64,000 nt of DNA from Nocardioides sp. SR21. Its GTDB lineage: Bacteria > Actinomycetota > Actinomycetes > Propionibacteriales > Nocardioidaceae. The position numbers and the translations under genes were made by a program. A model generated the notes under the pieces. The model was not told where the DNA came from, did no database searches, and was given only the letters and a program-made list of their open reading frames with translations. The stretch covers positions 334,889 to 398,888 of the forward strand of contig NZ_JAKWJR010000005.1 in NCBI RefSeq assembly GCF_022761125.1. Direction: 5' to 3'. This document shows, piece by piece, positions 16,216 to 24,484 of the stretch (position 1 is its first letter; every line of letters begins with the position of its first letter).

Positions 16216-17981
16216 TGCGGACCTCGATCGCCACCGTCTGCCTGAGCGGCACGCTGACCGAGAAGATGCAGGCGGCCGCGGAGGCCGGCTTCGACGGCGT
16301 CGAGGTCTTCGAGCCCGACCTGGTCGCGACCCCGGCCAGTCCCGAGGAGGTCCGCGCTCTGGCCGCCCGACTCGGCCTGAGCCTCGACCTCTACCAGCCC
16401 TTCCGCGACGCCGAGGGGGTGAGCGAGGAGGAGTTCGGCCGGGTGCTGCACCGGGCACGGGCGAAGTTCCACCTCATGCAGCGCCTGGGGATCGACACGA
16501 TGCTCGTGTGCAGCAACGTCGGCACCGCGACCGTCGACGACGACGAGGTGTCCGCCGAGCAGCTGCGCCGCCTCGGGGACGTGGCTGCCGAGCACGGCGT
16601 CCGGCTGGCCTACGAGGCGTTGGCCTGGGGGCGTTACGTCGACGACTACCGCCGCGCCTGGCGGATCGTGGAGCTCGCGGACCATCCCGCGGTCGGCGTC
16701 TGCCTGGACAGCTTCCACATCCTCTCCCGCGGGCACGACCCGGCGGCCATCGAGGACATCCCGGGCGCGAAGGTCTTCTTCCTCCAGCTCGCGGACGCGC
16801 CGGCTCTCACCCTGGACGTGCTGTCCTGGTCGCGGCACCACCGTCTGTTCCCGGGCGAGGGCGCGTTCGACCTCGGGGCGTTCGTCGGCCACGTGCTGCG
16901 GACGGGGTACGACGGCCCGCTCTCGCTCGAGGTCTTCAACGACGTGTTCCGGCAGACCGACGTGCACGACACGGCCCGCCAGGCGCGGCGGTCGCTGACC
17001 TGGCTCGAGGACCTGGTCGGCACCCGCCCGCTGCCGCCGGTCGGAGAGCCGGTGGCGTTCGACTTCGTCGAGGTGCGTGCCGAGGACACCGGCGAGGTGG
17101 ACGTGCTGCTCGGTCAGCTCGGCTTCACGTTCCGCGGGCGACACCGCAGCAAGGACGCCCGGCTGTGGAGCGAGGGCACCGCGCGCATCGTCTGCAACGA
17201 GCAGCACGCCCGGGACCGGGCGCCGACGCTCGCCGCGGTCGGCTTCGAGGTGCCCGACCCGGCCGCCTCGGCGGATCGGGCGCGGGCCCTCCAGGCCCCC
17301 ACGGTCTACCGCCGCACGCTCGCCTCCGAGCAGGAGCTGCCGGCGTTCCGCGCCCCCGACGGCACCGAGGTCTTCCTGGCTCCGGTGGCGAGCGGCGAGG
17401 CGCCGTGGGTCCCGGAGTTCGGTGGTGGGCAGGAGCCCGGACCGGCTCTGTTGACCGGGATCGACCACGTGAACCTGGCGCAGCCCTGGCAGGCCTTCGA
17501 CGAGGCGGTCCTGTTCTACAGCAGCCTCCTCGGCCTCGTCGCCGAGAGCAGCAGCGAGGTCGCCGCCCCGAACGGCCTGGTCCGCAGCCAGGTCGTCCGC
17601 TCGGCGACCGGCGCGTGCCGGCTCGCCCTCAACGTGGCGCCGCTCGTGTCGCGCGACGGCTTCCCCCAGCACGTCGCGTTCCGCACCGACGACGTCGTCG
17701 CGGTCGCCCGTCGCGCGATCGACCGCGGGCTCCGGCCGCTGGCGATCCCGGCCAACTACTACGACGACCTGATGGCCCGGTTCGACCTCCCGGCGGACGA
17801 GGTCGAGGCGATGGCGTCCCTCGGGCTGCTGCACGACCGCGACGCGTCGGGCGAGTTCACGCACTTCTACACGGCCACGGTCGGGGGCGTGTTCTTCGAG
17901 GTCGTGCAGCGCCGCGGTGGGTACGACGGCTACGGAGCGCCGAACGCCGGGGTCCGGTTGGCCGCGCAGCACCGCGGCTGA
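16215..17981 (+). CDS. 3-dehydroshikimate dehydratase fused to 4-hydroxyphenylpyruvate dioxygenase-like domain
   Basis: 588 residues. Residues 1-270 form an AP-endonuclease-like TIM barrel with the metal ligands of 3-dehydroshikimate dehydratases: Glu in YEALAWG, Asp and His in CLDSFHI, Gln in FLQLADAP and Glu in SLEVFND. Residues 280-588 are two vicinal-oxygen-chelate domains (DFVEVRA..., GIDHVNLAQPW...FFEVVQRRGGYDGYG) similar to HPPD. This two-part layout is that of QsuB/QuiC-type enzymes, which turn 3-dehydroshikimate into protocatechuate; the C-terminal part is not known to be a working dioxygenase. It ends the operon, and its last bases face the LacI gene convergently. Confidence 0.9.
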   Translation: MRTSIATVCLSGTLTEKMQAAAEAGFDGVEVFEPDLVATPASPEEVRALAARLGLSLDLYQPFRDAEGVSEEEFGRVLHRARAKFHLMQRLGIDTMLVCSNVGTATVDDDEVSAEQLRRLGDVAAEHGVRLAYEALAWGRYVDDYRRAWRIVELADHPAVGVCLDSFHILSRGHDPAAIEDIPGAKVFFLQLADAPALTLDVLSWSRHHRLFPGEGAFDLGAFVGHVLRTGYDGPLSLEVFNDVFRQTDVHDTARQARRSLTWLEDLVGTRPLPPVGEPVAFDFVEVRAEDTGEVDVLLGQLGFTFRGRHRSKDARLWSEGTARIVCNEQHARDRAPTLAAVGFEVPDPAASADRARALQAPTVYRRTLASEQELPAFRAPDGTEVFLAPVASGEAPWVPEFGGGQEPGPALLTGIDHVNLAQPWQAFDEAVLFYSSLLGLVAESSSEVAAPNGLVRSQVVRSATGACRLALNVAPLVSRDGFPQHVAFRTDDVVAVARRAIDRGLRPLAIPANYYDDLMARFDLPADEVEAMASLGLLHDRDASGEFTHFYTATVGGVFFEVVQRRGGYDGYGAPNAGVRLAAQHRG

Positions 17982-17984
17982 CCG

Positions 17985-18998
17985 TCAGCCCAGCGTGGAC
18001 GCCCGCGCGACCAGCTCGGGGGTGAACAGCACCTGCCGGTGCCCGTGCGCCGGGTTCGCCGCCTCGTCGAGGACCAGCTCGGCGGCGGTGCGGCCGAGCT
18101 CCTGCCGCGGCTGCCGCACGGAGGTGAGAGGTACGGCGGCCGCGGCCGCGAACTCGATGTCGTCGTACCCCACGATCGCGAGGTCGGCGGGCACCTGCTG
18201 GCCGGCGCCGATCGCCTGCTGCAGCAGGCCGAGCGCGACCAGGTCGTTGGCGCAGAACGCCGCGGTCGGGCGGCGCTGGGCGGCCATGCCGGCCAGGCGC
18301 TGGCCGGCCTCGCGGCCCTGCGCGACGTCGAGCGCGGTCGTGGAGATCTCGACCAGGTCCTCCCGGGGGAGGCCGGCCGCCTTCCACGCGGCGCGGGCGC
18401 CCTGGCGCCGGTCGCGGACCTGGCCGAGGGTGGCCGGGCCGCCCACGAACGCGACCCGCTCGTGGCCGCGGTCGATGAGGTGCTCGATCGCGAGCCGGCC
18501 GCCGAGCACGTCGTCGACCGCGACCGAGCAGAACGACTGGTCGGACCTGGTGCGGTCGACGATCACGACCGGCGTACCGCGCTGCGCGAGCTCGTCGAGC
18601 GCGGGGGAGTCGGGGTCGACCGGCGTGACCAGCACGCCCTGCACGCGCTGCTGCTCCAGCAGCGCGAGGTGCGAGTGCTCGCGGTCGGAGGAGTTGCGGC
18701 TGTTGAACAGCATCAGCGAGAGGTCCGCGGCCTCGGCGGCCACGTCGATGCCGGCGGCGACGTCGGTGAAGAACGGGTTGCTCGCGTCGAGCATCACGTA
18801 GGCGAGGGTCCGGCTGGTCCCGGCCCGCAGCTGCCGGGCCGACTCGTTGCGCACGAACCCGAGCTCGGCCATCGCCCGCTGCACCCGCTCCCGGGTGTCC
18901 GGGCTGACCCGGTCGGGGCGGTTGAGCACGTTCGACACCGTGCCGAGGGAGACGCCGGCATGGGCGGCGACGTCCTTCACCGAGGCGCTGCGTGCCAT
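17985..18998 (-). CDS. LacI family repressor of the rhamnose operon
   Basis: 337 residues; ATG at 18998 with a good AGGAGG ribosome site just upstream. The HTH (SVKDVAAHAGVSLGTVSNVLNRPDRVS) and hinge (ARQLRAG) are standard, followed by a ligand domain with NPFFTDVAAGI and ANDLVALGLLQ. It is divergent from the rhamnose operon; copies of TTGAAACGAT-like sites lie both in its own leader and in front of the operon, so it probably represses both and is released by rhamnose or a phosphorylated intermediate. Confidence 0.92.
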   Translation of the reverse strand: MARSASVKDVAAHAGVSLGTVSNVLNRPDRVSPDTRERVQRAMAELGFVRNESARQLRAGTSRTLAYVMLDASNPFFTDVAAGIDVAAEAADLSLMLFNSRNSSDREHSHLALLEQQRVQGVLVTPVDPDSPALDELAQRGTPVVIVDRTRSDQSFCSVAVDDVLGGRLAIEHLIDRGHERVAFVGGPATLGQVRDRRQGARAAWKAAGLPREDLVEISTTALDVAQGREAGQRLAGMAAQRRPTAAFCANDLVALGLLQQAIGAGQQVPADLAIVGYDDIEFAAAAAVPLTSVRQPRQELGRTAAELVLDEAANPAHGHRQVLFTPELVARASTLG

Positions 18999-19013
18999 CC
19001 GACCCCTCCCTCC

Positions 19014-19023
19014 TTGAAACGAT
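19014..19023 (+). promoter_or_regulatory. LacI-type half operator in the repressor gene leader
   Basis: TTGAAACGAT lies 16 bases before the repressor start. Its exact reverse complement, ATCGTTTCAA, is at 19154-19163 on the operon side. This suggests autoregulation, possibly with DNA looping between the two sites about 140 bases apart. Confidence 0.55.
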
Positions 19024-19094
19024 CTAGCAGAGGATACGGCCTCGGTCAGACCGGCCGTTGTCGAATCGTGTCCGAGGATTTTTCTCGGGACCTG

Positions 19095-19123
19095 TTGACT
19101 CTTGTGACGGTCGCCACTTACGT
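19095..19123 (+). promoter_or_regulatory. Probable sigma-70-type promoter of the rhamnose operon
   Basis: TTGACT at 19095-19100, a 17-base spacer, then TTACGT at 19118-19123 as a weak -10. The palindromic operator begins 13 bases after the -10, where a bound repressor would block initiation. Confidence 0.45.
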
Positions 19124-19136
19124 TGACGTCACAAGA

Positions 19137-19163
19137 TTGAAACCTTTCAACAAATCGTTTCAA
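19137..19163. promoter_or_regulatory. Operator pair for the rhamnose LacI-type repressor
   Basis: TTGAAACCTTTCAA at 19137-19150 is an inverted repeat with perfect TTGAAA/TTTCAA arms, followed after three bases by ATCGTTTCAA (19154-19163), the reverse complement of the site in the repressor leader. Placement between the predicted promoter and the first operon start fits repression. Confidence 0.7.
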
Positions 19164-19202
19164 CGACAGATCGCTCTCACCGCTACACCTCCAGGAGACC
19201 CG

Positions 19203-20732
19203 ATGACCGACAGCCCCGCGCTCGTGCTGCGCGACGTGGCCAAGTCGTTCGGCGCCGTCGTCGCACTCCGCTCCGGAAGCCTCGAGGTCGAGCCCGGCTC
19301 GATCCACGCCCTCGTGGGCGAGAACGGCGCCGGCAAGTCGACGCTGGTGAAGATCGTGGCCGGCGTGCACCGCCGCGATGCCGGCACCTTCCAGCTGCAC
19401 GGCACCGACGTCGACTTCGGCTCGACCGCCGAGTCCAAGGCCGCGGGCGTCGCGGTCATCTACCAGGAGCCGACGCTGTTCCCGGACCTCTCGGTCACCG
19501 AGAACATCTTCATGGGCCGCCAGCCGCTGGGCCGCGGCCGCCGCATCGACCGCGCGGCGATGTACGCCGAGGCCGAGCAGCTGTTCAACCGCCTCGGTGT
19601 CGCCATCGACCCGCGCCGCCCGGCGAAGGGCCTGTCGATCGCCGACCAGCAGATCATCGAGATCGCCAAGGCCATCTCGCTCGACGCGAGCGTGCTGATC
19701 ATGGACGAGCCGACGGCGGCGCTCTCCGGCGTCGAGGTCGAGCGGCTGTTCGCGGTGGCCCGCAGCCTCCGCGACGAGGGCCGCGCGCTGGTGTTCATCT
19801 CCCACCGCTTCGACGAGGTCTTCGAGCTCTGCGACACCGTCACCGTGATGCGCGACGGTGACTACGTCTCCACCGACGCGATCGCCGACACCTCCGTCGA
19901 CCGGATCGTGTCCCGCATGGTCGGCCGCGAGGTCGCCGAGCTGTTCCCCAAGACCACCGCCGAGATCGGCGACGTCGTCCTGGAGGTCGATGGCCTGAGC
20001 TCGCTCGGCACGTTCCACGACGTGTCGTTCACCGTCCGGTCCGGCGAGATCGTCGGCCTGGCCGGCCTCGTCGGTGCCGGACGCAGTGAGATCGCGCGCG
20101 CCGTCTTCGGCGTCGACACGTACGACACCGGCTCGGTCCGGATGTCCGGGAAGTCGGTCGCCGCCCACAAGCCCCGCGCGGCGATCCGCGCCGGCATCGC
20201 GTTCGTCCCCGAGGACCGCCGCAAGCAGGGCCTGGTCACCGACGCGTCGGTCGCGCGCAACGTCGCCGCGGTGATCCGCCGCGGCCTCACCCACGCCGGC
20301 CTGCTCACCAACCGCGACGAGAACCGCGCCGCCGGCCCCTGGGCGGGGCGGCTCGAGGTGAAGACCAGCGCCCTCGACATGACCGCCGCGACCATGAGCG
20401 GCGGCAACCAGCAGAAGGTGGTGCTGGCCAAGTGGCTGGCGACCGAGCCGAGGCTGCTGATCATCGACGAGCCCACCCGCGGCATCGACGTCGGCACCAA
20501 GGCCGAGGTGCACCGGCTGCTGTCGGACCTCGCCGGTCAGGGCCTGGCGATCCTGATGATCTCCTCCGAGCTCCCCGAGGTGCTCGGCATGGCCGACCGC
20601 GTGCTGGTCGTCTGCGAGGGCCGGATCACCGCGGAGCTCTCCCGCGACGAGGCCACTCCTGAGCGCGTCATGCACGCCGCCACCGCGAACGTCACCCACA
20701 CCGGCGAGCTCCACCAGGAGGCCACAGCATGA
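19203..20732 (+). CDS. Rhamnose ABC transporter ATP-binding protein (two ATPase domains)
   Basis: 509 residues with two ABC domains. Domain 1 has Walker A GENGAGKST and Walker B VLIMDEPTA. Domain 2 has a degenerate Walker A (GLVGAGRSE), signature MSGGNQQK and Walker B LLIIDEPTRG, as usual in carbohydrate CUT2 importers. The C-terminus is cytosolic. It drives uptake through the two permeases that follow; its stop overlaps the next start by four bases. ATG 19203 has CAGGAG about 6 bases upstream. Substrate assignment to L-rhamnose comes from the linked catabolic genes. Confidence 0.93.
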   Translation: MTDSPALVLRDVAKSFGAVVALRSGSLEVEPGSIHALVGENGAGKSTLVKIVAGVHRRDAGTFQLHGTDVDFGSTAESKAAGVAVIYQEPTLFPDLSVTENIFMGRQPLGRGRRIDRAAMYAEAEQLFNRLGVAIDPRRPAKGLSIADQQIIEIAKAISLDASVLIMDEPTAALSGVEVERLFAVARSLRDEGRALVFISHRFDEVFELCDTVTVMRDGDYVSTDAIADTSVDRIVSRMVGREVAELFPKTTAEIGDVVLEVDGLSSLGTFHDVSFTVRSGEIVGLAGLVGAGRSEIARAVFGVDTYDTGSVRMSGKSVAAHKPRAAIRAGIAFVPEDRRKQGLVTDASVARNVAAVIRRGLTHAGLLTNRDENRAAGPWAGRLEVKTSALDMTAATMSGGNQQKVVLAKWLATEPRLLIIDEPTRGIDVGTKAEVHRLLSDLAGQGLAILMISSELPEVLGMADRVLVVCEGRITAELSRDEATPERVMHAATANVTHTGELHQEATA

Positions 20733-21772
20733 GTGACACCCTCCTCGTCGAGCCCAGCGCCGTGTCGCCGACCCAGCGCGTCGTCGGCGGCCTGCTCCGC
20801 TCCCGCGAGATCGCGGTGGGAGCCGTGCTCGTGCTGGTCGTGGTGCTGACCACGATCAAGAACCCCAACTTCCTGTTCAGCAGCGACGGCTGGCGCGACC
20901 TGCTGCTCTCGCCGTCCCTGCTGCTCCTGCTCGCGGTCGGCCAGACGGTCGTGATCATCACCCGCAACGTGGACCTGTCGGTCGGCTCGATCCTCGGGCT
21001 CACGGCGTACTTCACCGGGAAGCTCTTCGTGGACCACCCGGGCCTCCCGATCTGGGTCGTCTTCCTGGCGGGCACGGCGATGGGCGCGCTGCTCGGTCTG
21101 GTCAACGGCGCCCTGGTCGCGTTCGGCAAGGTGCCGGCGCTGGTGATCACCCTCGGCACGCTCTACATCTACCGCGGCATCTTCCTGAGCTGGGCCGGCA
21201 GCGACCGGATCAACGCCGGCGACATGCCGAGCGACTTCCTCGCCCTCGGCACCAAGACGATCCTGACCATCCCGGTGCTGACGATCATCGGCTTCGTCGT
21301 GCTCGCCGCGGTGGGCTACTACCTCTACACCGCCCGCGGCGGCCGCGAGCTCTACGCGATCGGGTCGGACCCGGACGCCGCGGTGCTCTACGGCCTCCCG
21401 ACGAGGACGCGGGTGCTGAGCGCGTTCGTCCTGTGCGGCGCCCTCGCCGGCCTGGCCGGCGTCGTGTACGCCGCGCGGTACGGCACCGTGAGCTCCGGGG
21501 CCGGCTACGGCATGGAGCTGCAGGCCGTCGGCGCCGCGGTCATCGGCGGCGTCGCGATCTTCGGTGGCAGCGGCACCGTCTGGGGCGCCGCGATCGGCGC
21601 CTTCCTGCTGGTCACGATCAACCGCGCGCTCCCCGTGGTCGGCATCTCCGACTTCTGGCAGCGGGCCGTGGTCGGCGCGCTGATCATCGCCGCGATCGTC
21701 CTCGACCGGGTCTTCTCGGCCCGGGAGGAACGCCGGCTCGTGGCCGCCCGCGACGAGATGAGGAAGTCATGA
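20729..21772 (+). CDS. Rhamnose ABC transporter permease 1
   Basis: 347 residues, eight to ten membrane helices of the CUT2 (RbsC-like) type. Landmarks are VGQTVVIITRNVDLSVGSILGL, NGALVAFGKVPALVITLGTLYIYRG and GGVAIFGGSGTVWGAAIGAFLL. It forms half of the membrane channel. The start overlaps the ATPase gene and its stop overlaps the second permease start (ATGA at 21769-21772). Confidence 0.94.
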   Translation: MSDTLLVEPSAVSPTQRVVGGLLRSREIAVGAVLVLVVVLTTIKNPNFLFSSDGWRDLLLSPSLLLLLAVGQTVVIITRNVDLSVGSILGLTAYFTGKLFVDHPGLPIWVVFLAGTAMGALLGLVNGALVAFGKVPALVITLGTLYIYRGIFLSWAGSDRINAGDMPSDFLALGTKTILTIPVLTIIGFVVLAAVGYYLYTARGGRELYAIGSDPDAAVLYGLPTRTRVLSAFVLCGALAGLAGVVYAARYGTVSSGAGYGMELQAVGAAVIGGVAIFGGSGTVWGAAIGAFLLVTINRALPVVGISDFWQRAVVGALIIAAIVLDRVFSAREERRLVAARDEMRKS

Positions 21773-22866
21773 CCTCCGCGACCCTGGACCGGAGCGCCTC
21801 GCGCACCTACCCGGCGTACTCCCGCCCGCTGTGGCGCCGCGCGCTGTTCACCCGCGAGTTCGCGGTGATCGCGCTGCTGATCGCCGTGCTCTTCTACTCC
21901 AACGCCAACGTGCCGAACTTCGACAGCCCGTTGACGATGTACTACCTGTTCCTCGACATCGCGCCGATCCTGCTGATCGCGCTGCCGATGACGATGATCA
22001 TCATCACCGGCGAGATCGACCTGTCGGTCGCGAGCGTGGTCGGCCTGAGCAGCGTCCTCGTGGGCGTCCTGCACCAGGACGCCGGGATGTCGATCCCGGT
22101 CGCCGGCGCGGTCGCGATCCTGGTCGGCGCGGTGTGCGGAGCCTTCAACGGCTTCCTGGTGGCGTACGTCGGTCTCCCGTCGCTGGCCGTCACCATCGGC
22201 ACCCTCGCCCTCTACCGCGGCATCGCGGTCGGCCTGCTCGGCACCAAGGCGGTGACCGACTTCCCCGAGAAGTGGACCGACCTGGCCAAGGAGCGGATCA
22301 CCGAGGGCTCGTCGTACCCGATGATCCTGGTCCCGTTCCTCGTCCTCGCGATCGTGTTCGTGGCGCTGCTGCACTTCTCGCCGTTCGGCCGCGGCGTGTA
22401 CGAGATCGGGCTCAACGACGAGGCCGCGCACTTCAGCGGCGTCGACGTGGAGCGCACGAAGTTCTGGCTGTTCGTGATGGCCGGTGCGGTCTCGGCGTTC
22501 GCCGGCATCTACTACACGCTGCGCTTCGGCAGCGCCCGCGGCGACAACGCCACCGGCCTCGAGCTCCAGGTCATCGCGGCCGTGCTGCTCGGCGGCGTCT
22601 CCATCTTCGGCGGACGCGGTGCCCTGCACGGCGTCCTCGCCGGCGCCGTCCTCATCGGCGTCATCTCCAGCGCGATGCGGCTGGAGAGCTACACGGTCAA
22701 CGTCATCAACATCGTCATCGGCACGCTGCTGGTGCTCTCGGTGATGTCGACCAGCCTCCTCGCGTGGGTCCAGGGCCAGCTGGCCCGCCGACGCGTGTCC
22801 CACAGCTCGGAAACCGGTCAGCGCCGACAGGCGGCCGCGGCCACTGATAGCACCAACGAAAGGTGA
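21769..22866 (+). CDS. Rhamnose ABC transporter permease 2
   Basis: 365 residues, a paralog of the preceding permease, with PMTMIIITGEIDLSVASVVGLSS, FNGFLVAYVGLPSLAVTIGTLALYRG and GGVSIFGGRGALHGVLAGAV. Two different permeases make a heterodimeric channel, as in known rhamnose importers. The last 35 or so residues are a polar cytosolic tail that also encodes the ribosome site of the next gene. Confidence 0.94.
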   Translation: MTSATLDRSASRTYPAYSRPLWRRALFTREFAVIALLIAVLFYSNANVPNFDSPLTMYYLFLDIAPILLIALPMTMIIITGEIDLSVASVVGLSSVLVGVLHQDAGMSIPVAGAVAILVGAVCGAFNGFLVAYVGLPSLAVTIGTLALYRGIAVGLLGTKAVTDFPEKWTDLAKERITEGSSYPMILVPFLVLAIVFVALLHFSPFGRGVYEIGLNDEAAHFSGVDVERTKFWLFVMAGAVSAFAGIYYTLRFGSARGDNATGLELQVIAAVLLGGVSIFGGRGALHGVLAGAVLIGVISSAMRLESYTVNVINIVIGTLLVLSVMSTSLLAWVQGQLARRRVSHSSETGQRRQAAAATDSTNER

Positions 22867-22871
22867 GCACC

Positions 22872-23906
22872 ATGAAGATCCGGAACGGGCGCCTCTCCGC
22901 CCTCGCCGCGCTGGCGCTCGCCGCCAGCATGGCGCTGACCGCGTGCGGCAGCGACTCCGAAGGCGGCAGCGACAGCGGCGACGGTGGTGGCGGCGCAGCC
23001 GCGATCACCATGCTGCCGAAGAACCTCGGCAACCCGTACTTCGACACGAGCACGGCCGGCGCCGAGAAGGCCGCCGACGAGTTCGGCGGGTCCATCGACG
23101 AGGTCGGCCCGGACGCCGCGTCCCCCGACGCCCAGGTCCCGTTCATCAACACCGCCGCCCAGCAGGGCGTCGACGCGCTCATCGTCTCGGCCAACGACCC
23201 GGAGGCGCTCTGCGACGCCCTCGACGAGGCCAGCTCGGCCGGCGTCAAGGTCGTCACCTTCGACTCCGACACCAACCCGGAGTGCCGCGACCTCTACATC
23301 AACCAGGCCACCGCCGAGGGCATCGCCAAGTCGCAGGTCGACCTGATCGCCGAGCAGATCGGTGACGCCGGCGAGATCGCCATCCTGTCGGCCGCGGCCA
23401 ACGCGACGAACCAGAACGCCTGGATCGAGATGATGGAGACCGAGCTCGAGGCCAACCACCCCGACATCGAGCTCGTCGACACGGTGTACGGCGACGACGA
23501 CGACCAGACGTCGTTCGACAAGACCGCCGCGCTGCTGCAGTCGCACCCGAACCTCAAGGGCATCATCTCGCCGACCACCGTCGGCATCGCGGCCGCCGCT
23601 CGCTACCTGTCGACCTCGGAGTACAAGGGCAACGTCGCGCTGACCGGTCTCGGCACCCCGAACCAGATGCGTGACTACGTCAAGGACGGCACCGTCGAGG
23701 CGTTCGCCCTCTGGAACCCGGGCGACCTCGGCTACCTGGCCGCCTTCGCCGCGCAGGCGCTGGTCGACGGCGACATCTCCGGCGAGGAGGGCGACACCTT
23801 CGAGGCCGGCGACCTCGGCGAGTTCACCGTCGGCGCCGACGGCGTCGTGCTCCTCGGTGAGCCGTTCGTGTTCAACGCCGACAACATCGACGACTTCGAC
23901 TTCTGA
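22872..23906 (+). CDS. Rhamnose ABC transporter substrate-binding lipoprotein
   Basis: 344 residues from ATG 22872, chosen over GTG 22863 because GAAAGG sits 8-14 bases before the ATG and would overlap the GTG. A lipoprotein signal ends at LTAC, followed by a Gly/Ser/Asp linker. The sugar-binding fold shows KNLGNPYFDTSTAGAEKAADEFGG and VDALIVSANDPEALCDAL. The mature protein captures the sugar outside the membrane. A perfect palindrome follows the stop, which probably reduces read-through into the downstream enzymes. Confidence 0.93.
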   Translation: MKIRNGRLSALAALALAASMALTACGSDSEGGSDSGDGGGGAAAITMLPKNLGNPYFDTSTAGAEKAADEFGGSIDEVGPDAASPDAQVPFINTAAQQGVDALIVSANDPEALCDALDEASSAGVKVVTFDSDTNPECRDLYINQATAEGIAKSQVDLIAEQIGDAGEIAILSAAANATNQNAWIEMMETELEANHPDIELVDTVYGDDDDQTSFDKTAALLQSHPNLKGIISPTTVGIAAAARYLSTSEYKGNVALTGLGTPNQMRDYVKDGTVEAFALWNPGDLGYLAAFAAQALVDGDISGEEGDTFEAGDLGEFTVGADGVVLLGEPFVFNADNIDDFDF

Positions 23907-23914
23907 GCGCCCCT

Positions 23915-23936
23915 CTCCCGGAGCTAGCTCCGGGAG
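23915..23936. terminator. Palindrome after the transporter genes, possible attenuating terminator
   Basis: A 22-base perfect palindrome with arms CTCCCGGAGCT and AGCTCCGGGAG, eight bases after the binding-protein stop. There is no T-tract, so it may stabilise the transporter mRNA end rather than terminate fully. Confidence 0.5.
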
Positions 23937-23943
23937 ATGGGCG

Positions 23944-24087
23944 GGCGCCAGGTCGAGTGGTCGCGCGAGTGAGCTTGCGAGCTCGCGACCGGCGTATCGA
24001 GACCCCCGCAGCCAACGCACCTACCGGGTGCGGGGGTCTCGACAAGCTCGACCAGCGAATGAGGTCTCGACCAGCTCGACCAACGAT
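23944..24087. repeat. REP-like inverted repeat between transporter and rhaM
   Basis: The block contains GGTCGAG..., a GTCGCG/CGCGAC pair, and a clear inverted repeat from CGAGACCCCCGCA (23998-24010) to TGCGGGGGTCTCG (24029-24041), then GACAAGCTCGACC and GGTCTCGACCAGCTCGACC. The same words build the repeats near 27.8 kb and 51.77 kb. It fills most of the 220-base gap in the operon and could separate transporter from enzyme expression. Confidence 0.7.
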
Positions 24088-24126
24088 TTCTCAACCCACC
24101 CGTCCCCACACCGGAAGGCCGGATCG

Positions 24127-24483
24127 ATGCCGCGCGTCTGCTTCCAGCTCCAGGTCAAGCCCGACCGGATCGCTGAGTACAAGGAGCGGCACGCGGCGGT
24201 CTGGCCGGACATGCTCCGGGCGCTCCACGAGACGGGTTGGCACAACTACTCGCTGTTCCTGCGCGAGGACGGTCTCCTCATCGGCTACTTCGAGACCCCC
24301 GACTCCGTCGCGGCCGCCCAGGCCGGGATGGCCGCCACCGACGTGAACGACCGGTGGCAGGCCGAGATGGGGGAGTTCTTCGAGGAGCTCGACGGCCGGG
24401 CCCCCGACGAGGGGTTCCTGGTCCTGGAGGAGGTCTTCCACCTGGAGGACCAGCTCATCGGCACCGACAGAGAAGTGAACTGA
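24127..24483 (+). CDS. rhaM: L-rhamnose mutarotase
   Basis: 118 residues from ATG 24127. The fold is a dimeric alpha/beta barrel with RVCFQLQVKPDRIAEYKERHAAVWPDML, GWHNYSLFLREDGLLIGYFET and a His-containing C-terminal strand, all typical of RhaM (YiiL). It interconverts alpha- and beta-rhamnopyranose, giving the anomer used by the isomerase. The next gene starts one base after its stop. Confidence 0.92.
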   Translation: MPRVCFQLQVKPDRIAEYKERHAAVWPDMLRALHETGWHNYSLFLREDGLLIGYFETPDSVAAAQAGMAATDVNDRWQAEMGEFFEELDGRAPDEGFLVLEEVFHLEDQLIGTDREVN

Positions 24484-24484
24484 C

